A DNA stretch of 11,828 bases from PGYR01 sp041595255 (GTDB lineage: Bacteria > Bacteroidota > Ignavibacteria > Kapaibacteriales > UBA2268): contig JBFHKR010000078.1 in NCBI GenBank assembly GCA_041595255.1, positions 1-11,828 of the forward strand, given 5' to 3'. Both the position numbers and the translations under genes were made by a program. Below, in pieces: positions 7,514 through 11,828 of this stretch. How positions within the stretch are numbered: the stretch's first letter is position 1; every line of letters begins with the position of its first letter. The notes beneath the pieces were generated by a model that saw only the letters and a list, made by a program, of their open reading frames with translations, had not been told where the DNA came from and made no database searches.

Positions 7514-8185
7514 CTAGTCTTTGAAAATAAAATCAAATAATAAATACGAAGCTGTAATAACAGCTCCTGAATAAGCAAGAGTAACACCAAGATCTGAGTT
7601 TATTCTCTCAGGTGATGCTCCTACTATACTCAATATTGTAGCATCGATAGATAGCAATATAATAGGTAGAATTAGGGGGAAAGCTAGCACTGGGAAAAGT
7701 GCCCCCTTTGATGAAGCTTTGGCGATTAGAGCAGATATTATAGTAGATGCAGCAGAAATTCCGATACTACCGGTTAGCACACTTAGCCAATACATACCTA
7801 TTTCAGAAATTACAAAAGTAGAATTGAATATCAATAATAAAGCTACTGTCAATAGATTTGCAGCTATCCCAAATATTATATTGTAAATAAGTTTTCCGAA
7901 ATATATACTAGTAGAGTCTGAATTGATTTTCAAAAACATCCAAGTCCCACGTTCCTCTTCTGTTACGAAAACCCTAGACTGACCAATCATAGAAGTGAAG
8001 AAAATCAATATCCAAGTAATACCAGCGAATATTTCATCCGAAAGTTTATTGGATGATACAGAATAGCTTACTATGATTACAGAAGTCAATACGAATAAAA
8101 ACACTGATGCTGCTGAAGAGAAGTTCTTAAATTCTGTCAAGAATTCTTTATACAGCACACCGTATATTCTTCTAAAAATATCCAT
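7514..8185 (-). CDS. ccmB: Haem exporter membrane subunit CcmB (cytochrome c maturation)
   Basis: The 223-residue protein has about six transmembrane helices (roughly 27-45, 51-68, 99-120, 131-153, 160-180, 199-219). It shows the CcmB pattern: an N-terminal KEFLTEFK helix, GITWILIFFTSMIGQSRVF (55-73) followed by the cytoplasmic EEERGTW (76-82), and a Pro-rich helix LFPVLAFPLILPIILLS (163-179). CcmB is the permease that works with the ATPase CcmA and with CcmC/D in system I cytochrome c maturation at the inner membrane. No other ccm gene is in the window. Its ATG shares one base with the stop of the upstream surface-protein gene (TAATG), so translation is probably coupled. It has no Shine-Dalgarno of its own. 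That neighbour is unexpected for ccmB. The family call is firm; the precise role in this operon is not. Confidence 0.85.
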   Translation of the reverse strand: MDIFRRIYGVLYKEFLTEFKNFSSAASVFLFVLTSVIIVSYSVSSNKLSDEIFAGITWILIFFTSMIGQSRVFVTEEERGTWMFLKINSDSTSIYFGKLIYNIIFGIAANLLTVALLLIFNSTFVISEIGMYWLSVLTGSIGISAASTIISALIAKASSKGALFPVLAFPLILPIILLSIDATILSIVGASPERINSDLGVTLAYSGAVITASYLLFDFIFKD

Positions 8186-10548
8186 TATAGAGGGAATCTA
8201 ATTCCAGTTCTTATCCCAACTACTGTAACTGTCCAGTTAGCATCATCAACCATATTAGTCAATCTTTGTGCATAACCCGCTTCTAAAAAGGCATTGATGT
8301 TCTTGTAAGCATTAATACGGAATCCAAGTCCCAAATTAGCAGATATTCCAACTTTATTAAGTGAGCCTAGGGAACTTAGTCCTATATCAGTTTTATTAGT
8401 TCCATTATCGTAATTATAGTCTTGAGGTATAATAATTTCCTTCTCAGCCGTAATGCCAGTGCTTAGTGGTATATCAAACTGTAAACCACCCATTATGTAT
8501 ATGTTGTTGGTAAACAAGTATTCGACTCCTAGTATCACATTGGTGAAAATACCATCTAACTCAAAATTCACTGACTCTCTATAAGGTTGCAACTCTCCAG
8601 TCAAAGGATTTCTGATAGAGCTAGCTATTGAATCTGGCGATTGCATCAATCCGGAATACTGAAGGAAATTCAATCGTCCCATTAAGTTAACTTTCTCATC
8701 TATTCTATACGTCGCTAACAGCCCAAACTCTACTGTACTGGAGACAATATCTGAGAATGTCCCTTTACTTAATAGATTACCAGTTCTGCTAAAATCAGCA
8801 GAGTGGTTTATATAGCTATATCCTAATGATATACCATACTCCCAAGGGTCTGACTCACCACAACTAGCTTGAAATCCTTCTTGTAGTGTATATTGGTAGC
8901 GATTAGATATTTGGTTGAAAGTGTAGCATAGAGTATACTCGGCTACATTACCTGCCAAATCCGTGGCTTCTATTTTTACAGATAAATCTTTGTTGTAATT
9001 CTCGTTTCCAAAATTAACTATAACTAGAGGAGTTCCAGGTTCAAACTTCGATATCGTATAATCGAAACCCGAATTTTGTGTTAAACTTACTTTCGCAATT
9101 CCTCTATCATTGTTTCTATCATCTCTTATTAATAGTTTGAAGCCGTCTTTATCAGTAGTGTAATCGATGAAAGGCTTTTCTTTATCTGGTATTTCTACAA
9201 ATTCAGAAAATGATTGACCACCAAGTGAGCCGTAAGCATCATATCTATCGTCACCATAACCAAATCCATAAGAAGTCATCCCAAATGGTTCGCTACACTC
9301 TATAACGTGAGTTCCGTAATTTACACTTATTTGGGCAAACGAGTATCTCGTATCTCCCAACTTGCGAAATCTATTAGCATCTACTTTTATACCATTTAGA
9401 CGAATAGAGCCAAGGGCTTTAGTTGGCGCAACTACGTTTACAAAATGCTCCCAAAACCCATCAACTGGTGTCGCAAATCTATATTTCTTCAAAAATTGTT
9501 GAGTTGGGCTAATTAGGCACATCATCGGGTCACCAATTCTGTCACCATTGTCAAATCCTTGCGAAAACTGGGCTACTAAAACCGGATTTGAAGCGGTAAC
9601 TTGTACTGATTTATCAGTCTCTCTTTCTAAATGTTGTCCAGCATTCAAAGTACCGATTAGTTTCGAATCTTCGAATACCCTAGTCCCATCTACATCAGCT
9701 AGCACACGGTAGTTATAAAAAGTACGTTTTTTGAATGCTCCTATATAGAAGTGCTTACCCCAAGAGTGCAAAGGAGGTACCTGCTCTACTAAGTGATTAC
9801 ACGCTATGACATCAGTTGGTACATAAGCACATTGGTGCCCACTGAACACTGCTATTTTTTTATCAGATTCGATCAAACTACCAGTCAAATCACAATTATC
9901 TACACAAGGTACTGTATTAGCTGCCGCTACTTGATAAACGTCTCCTTTATTGAGTACTATAGAAAAAGGACGTCCTCTTTTATGACCACCGTCTGTATCT
10001 ACAGTAGGAGTTATAGTTACTCTAGTGCTATCTTCGGTAGCTACTACAGCCATTTCTGCCATTAATTTAATAGATACATCATAGCACATAACTCGATAAG
10101 ATTTACCTAATACATTTAGTGGCAACCCCATAAATGTATCAGTTGTAAGTTTTCTTCTATTCAGTCCGTAAACAGAAATCGGTACATCGGATGTTACGTG
10201 TAGAGCTCTACCACTTTCTATAATCTCTGAGCTTGTTACTTGCGCTAGTGGAGATATTTGTATTGCTTTTACAGTTCCTCCCTTTACGAATACTTGCTCT
10301 TTGAAACGAATACTTTTTATTTCGATAGTTACGTTTGCGTCTTTATCAGAGGTTAAGAATAATTTCAAATCAAGTTGTGTTGCGTTCGGATTATTTTTAT
10401 CGGCATCATTATGATTACGCATAAAGCATAGCCAAAATTCTTTTCCTTCGGGACTTTTTTCAGATAATATTTTATTTTTATCAACTTGTGAGTGAGCACC
10501 AAACGAGATGCTGAATAATAGTATTAATCCAATACATAATCTCATCAT
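8185..10548 (-). CDS. IgGFc-binding-like domain fused to an outer-membrane beta-barrel
   Basis: The protein has 787 residues. A signal peptide covers 1-20 (cleavage near GAHS/Q). About 34-440 is an IgGFc-binding-type domain: GKEFW (35-39), SGHQCAYVPTDVIACNHLVE (236-255) with its Cys pair (C240, C250), QVPPLHSWGKHFYIG (256-270), and a closing YGFGYGDDRYDAYG (427-440). About 455-545 is an Ig-like domain ending DLAGNVAEYTLCY. About 567-787 has alternating amphipathic strands in eight or so hairpin-forming segments (for example 569-580, 601-615, 669-679, 733-745, 771-786). It ends RFPL, as expected of an outer-membrane barrel that anchors the N-terminal domains. The first Met (ATG 10548) overlaps the stop of the T9SS cohesin-like gene as ATGA; a second Met follows at once. 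It shares its N-terminal half with the gene at the left edge. Binding partner unknown. Confidence 0.85.
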   Translation of the reverse strand: MMRLCIGLILLFSISFGAHSQVDKNKILSEKSPEGKEFWLCFMRNHNDADKNNPNATQLDLKLFLTSDKDANVTIEIKSIRFKEQVFVKGGTVKAIQISPLAQVTSSEIIESGRALHVTSDVPISVYGLNRRKLTTDTFMGLPLNVLGKSYRVMCYDVSIKLMAEMAVVATEDSTRVTITPTVDTDGGHKRGRPFSIVLNKGDVYQVAAANTVPCVDNCDLTGSLIESDKKIAVFSGHQCAYVPTDVIACNHLVEQVPPLHSWGKHFYIGAFKKRTFYNYRVLADVDGTRVFEDSKLIGTLNAGQHLERETDKSVQVTASNPVLVAQFSQGFDNGDRIGDPMMCLISPTQQFLKKYRFATPVDGFWEHFVNVVAPTKALGSIRLNGIKVDANRFRKLGDTRYSFAQISVNYGTHVIECSEPFGMTSYGFGYGDDRYDAYGSLGGQSFSEFVEIPDKEKPFIDYTTDKDGFKLLIRDDRNNDRGIAKVSLTQNSGFDYTISKFEPGTPLVIVNFGNENYNKDLSVKIEATDLAGNVAEYTLCYTFNQISNRYQYTLQEGFQASCGESDPWEYGISLGYSYINHSADFSRTGNLLSKGTFSDIVSSTVEFGLLATYRIDEKVNLMGRLNFLQYSGLMQSPDSIASSIRNPLTGELQPYRESVNFELDGIFTNVILGVEYLFTNNIYIMGGLQFDIPLSTGITAEKEIIIPQDYNYDNGTNKTDIGLSSLGSLNKVGISANLGLGFRINAYKNINAFLEAGYAQRLTNMVDDANWTVTVVGIRTGIRFPL

Positions 10549-11366
10549 TTTATCACCACAAATCTCTGTGACAAAACTTTATAATCTGTCTCTATGATTA
10601 ATAGATATACACCAGCGGCTAGTGTACTAAAATCATTTCTTAGCTCTAATTTATATTTGCCTTCCATCAATAACTCATCTCCCTTATATTCCAACCCGGC
10701 TTCATCAGTCAATCTGAAATGCTTTTCTATACAATCTGTATTGCAGAACTCTCCTAGTTTATCTGATCCATTTAGATTATAAGTTGATATTTTAATACGA
10801 GTAGGATTAGTGAATTTCACTTCAGCCACTGCACTTCGGTGCAAAGGATTTGGGTAAAAATTACTAATATAAGATTTGTCAGTTTCGGTTACGGGTTCTG
10901 GTATAGATACATAGCCAGTTGTAAACTCTGTTACTATCTCTACATTTCTAAATATAAAGGAATAAGGAGTAATATTAGCAACAGTATCAGGGCCTGCTAA
11001 AACCTCAAATTCTAGATAAAATAGTATCCCTTTTTGATTATCTAACTCCTGAGTAAACTCGACGTAGAATGTAGAGTTTCTATAATCATCATTGTTGAGT
11101 ATTGTATTAGCTTTTATCCCAGTGTCAGTTACTATTGATTGACCTTTGAGTACTACATCTTTGAAGTCAAGCATCAATGCATTAAAATTGAACTCTATCC
11201 TAAATAGGTTAGAGGTGTCTTGATAGACAAAACTTTCAGTTATATCTGCATATACTGGAATATGAATTGTTTGACCCTTTTCAGCAGTCATATCAGTTAC
11301 TGTTATGCTTGTAGAGTAAGCACTATGAGTAAAGATAAATATAAAAATTGATATTATTAGCTTCAT
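10545..11366 (-). CDS. Secreted cohesin-like protein with type IX secretion sorting domain
   Basis: The protein has 273 residues. The signal peptide is 1-18 (cleavage near SAYS/T). About 20-153 is a cohesin-like beta-sandwich: GQTIHIPVYADI (31-42), FRIEFNFNALMLDFKDV (55-71), GILFYLEFEVLAG (113-125). About 168-273 matches the T9SS type-A C-terminal signal: YPNPLHRS (171-178), ISTYNLNG (193-200), LAAGVYLLII (249-258), QRFVVIK (267-273). T9SS cargo crosses the outer membrane and is usually cut and attached to the surface. The sorting domain is about 105 residues, longer than the usual 70-80. The extra segment between 201 and 248 contains CNTDC. Its stop overlaps the start of the barrel protein by 4 bases, so the two are made together. 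A promoter-like element lies 40 bases upstream. No dockerin-like repeat is evident in the window. Confidence 0.85.
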   Translation of the reverse strand: MKLIISIFIFIFTHSAYSTSITVTDMTAEKGQTIHIPVYADITESFVYQDTSNLFRIEFNFNALMLDFKDVVLKGQSIVTDTGIKANTILNNDDYRNSTFYVEFTQELDNQKGILFYLEFEVLAGPDTVANITPYSFIFRNVEIVTEFTTGYVSIPEPVTETDKSYISNFYPNPLHRSAVAEVKFTNPTRIKISTYNLNGSDKLGEFCNTDCIEKHFRLTDEAGLEYKGDELLMEGKYKLELRNDFSTLAAGVYLLIIETDYKVLSQRFVVIK

Positions 11367-11405
11367 AAAAGCGAAATTACGGATTTATTACCATTAGAGA
11401 ATATA

Positions 11406-11413
11406 CAAAAGTA
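11406..11413 (-). promoter_or_regulatory. Bacteroidota-type -7 element (TACTTTTG) for the surface-protein operon
   Basis: The minus strand reads TACTTTTG, an exact match to TAnnTTTG. A T-tract (11433-11438) sits 19 bases upstream, where the -33 TTTG-like element is expected. Transcription would begin near 11400, leaving about 35 bases before the ATG at 11366. The site lies in the only 72-base gap between the right-edge gene and the cohesin-like gene, so it plausibly drives the cohesin-like, barrel and ccmB genes. A palindrome AAGTACTT (11409-11416) overlaps it and could be an operator, or chance. Confidence 0.5.
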
Positions 11414-11438
11414 CTTAAACTTTAGTTCTAAGAAAAAA

Positions 11439-11828
11439 TTATGTCTTTTGCTTTTTCTTTTTTGCAGCTGGAAATAGAATATTATTTAATATTAATCTAT
11501 ATCCTGGAGAATTTTTATGCAAATCTAAATCAGTTGGTGGGTCGCCTATACCGTGTCTGTAATCTTCGGGGTCGTGTCCTCCGTACCAAGTAAAAGTACC
11601 TCGGCCGTAGTTGCTATGTATATAGCGAACTTCATTAGTTCCTTCCCTTTCAGCTAGTATAGTTACTGATTTTTTTATTTTTTCTTTGGCAAATGCTGTT
11701 GTTTGCCCCAAAAATCCTTTTACAATACCAGTATGGCACTGAGTTAGCATAGTTGGAACTGGGTCATATTTAGCAGAAAACTCGAATAGAGTGAAATAAT
11801 CAGATTCGGGATTATTCAAACTAGTAGC
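11439..11828 (-). CDS. C-terminal part of a conserved Bacteroidota-type protein often labelled 'asparagine synthetase B' (5' end outside window)
   Basis: The frame is open from the right edge (first codon GCT) to a TAA at 11439, giving 129 residues with no stop; the real start lies outside. The visible part has FTLFEFSAKYDPVPTMLTQ near the start, then HTGIVKGFLGQTTAF, YIHSNYGRGTFTWYGGHDPE, a DPPTDLDLHKNSPG segment, and RLILNNILFPAAKKKKQKT at the end. The GGHDPE and GYRLILNNILFPA patterns recall ThuA/class-I amidotransferase-like folds. From memory, near-identical tails occur in Bacteroidota proteins filed as 'asparagine synthetase B'. No synthetase or N-terminal nucleophile domain can be seen here, so that name should not be trusted. 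A TTG at 11819 is in frame but is just a Leu codon. The poly-Lys end is typical of this tail. Confidence 0.7.
   Translation of the reverse strand, partial: ATSLNNPESDYFTLFEFSAKYDPVPTMLTQCHTGIVKGFLGQTTAFAKEKIKKSVTILAEREGTNEVRYIHSNYGRGTFTWYGGHDPEDYRHGIGDPPTDLDLHKNSPGYRLILNNILFPAAKKKKQKT

Noticed and set aside
7550..7565. Perfect hairpin AGCTGT-AATA-ACAGCT near the kinase/ccmB convergence, considered as a bidirectional terminator
   Set aside because: It lies inside ccmB coding sequence (GAVITAS region), has no adjacent T-run on either strand, and the stem is short.
9793..10065. A 90-codon open frame on the plus strand
   Set aside because: It is antisense to the conserved IgGFc-type domain, has an odd Tyr/Ser-rich composition and no motif.
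11817..11819. TTG as a start codon for the right-edge gene
   Set aside because: The frame stays open through the window edge and conserved family sequence is already under way, so the TTG is an internal Leu codon.

Overview
The window is AT-rich, almost fully coding bacterial DNA that reads like chromosome from the Bacteroidota or a sister lineage (Ignavibacteria/Kapabacteria type). Three things point there. A secreted protein ends in a type IX secretion (T9SS) sorting domain. Two large surface proteins carry the IgGFc-binding-like N-terminal domain seen in this group. One intergenic region holds a perfect TAnnTTTG -7 element of the Bacteroidota type, and most genes lack a Shine-Dalgarno sequence. 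No RNA gene, insertion sequence, CRISPR array or phage gene was seen. The longest stretch without a gene is 152 bases (2374-2525).

Layout. (a) 1-5225, minus strand, in transcription order: cdsA (CDP-diacylglycerol synthase), a 77-residue one-helix membrane protein, ppx (exopolyphosphatase/pppGpp phosphatase), then a large secreted IgGFc-type protein that runs off the left edge. The small gene and ppx are 2 bases apart. The IgGFc gene follows a 152-base spacer and has its own strong Shine-Dalgarno. (b) 5262-7503, plus strand: a HAD-IB phosphatase of the MtnX-like type overlapping an orphan membrane histidine kinase with a Y_Y_Y-like sensor domain. (c) 7514-11828, minus strand, converging on the kinase gene: the 3' end of a conserved gene at the right edge, then a promoter-like element, then a tightly overlapped trio. 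The trio is a T9SS-exported cohesin-like protein, an IgGFc-type protein fused to an outer-membrane beta-barrel, and the haem exporter subunit ccmB. The overlaps are ATGA and TAATG.

How the genes may work together. cdsA and ppx are housekeeping genes (phospholipid precursor; polyphosphate and alarmone turnover). The most distinctive content is the cell-surface set. Two paralogous IgGFc-type proteins share an N-terminal half but have different C-terminal halves: a beta-barrel in one, HYDIN/ASH-like Ig repeats in the other. One is translationally coupled to a T9SS-secreted cohesin-like protein. I infer an outer-surface adhesion or matrix module, but nothing in the sequence proves a ligand. The kinase could sense envelope or extracellular signals, but no response regulator is in view.
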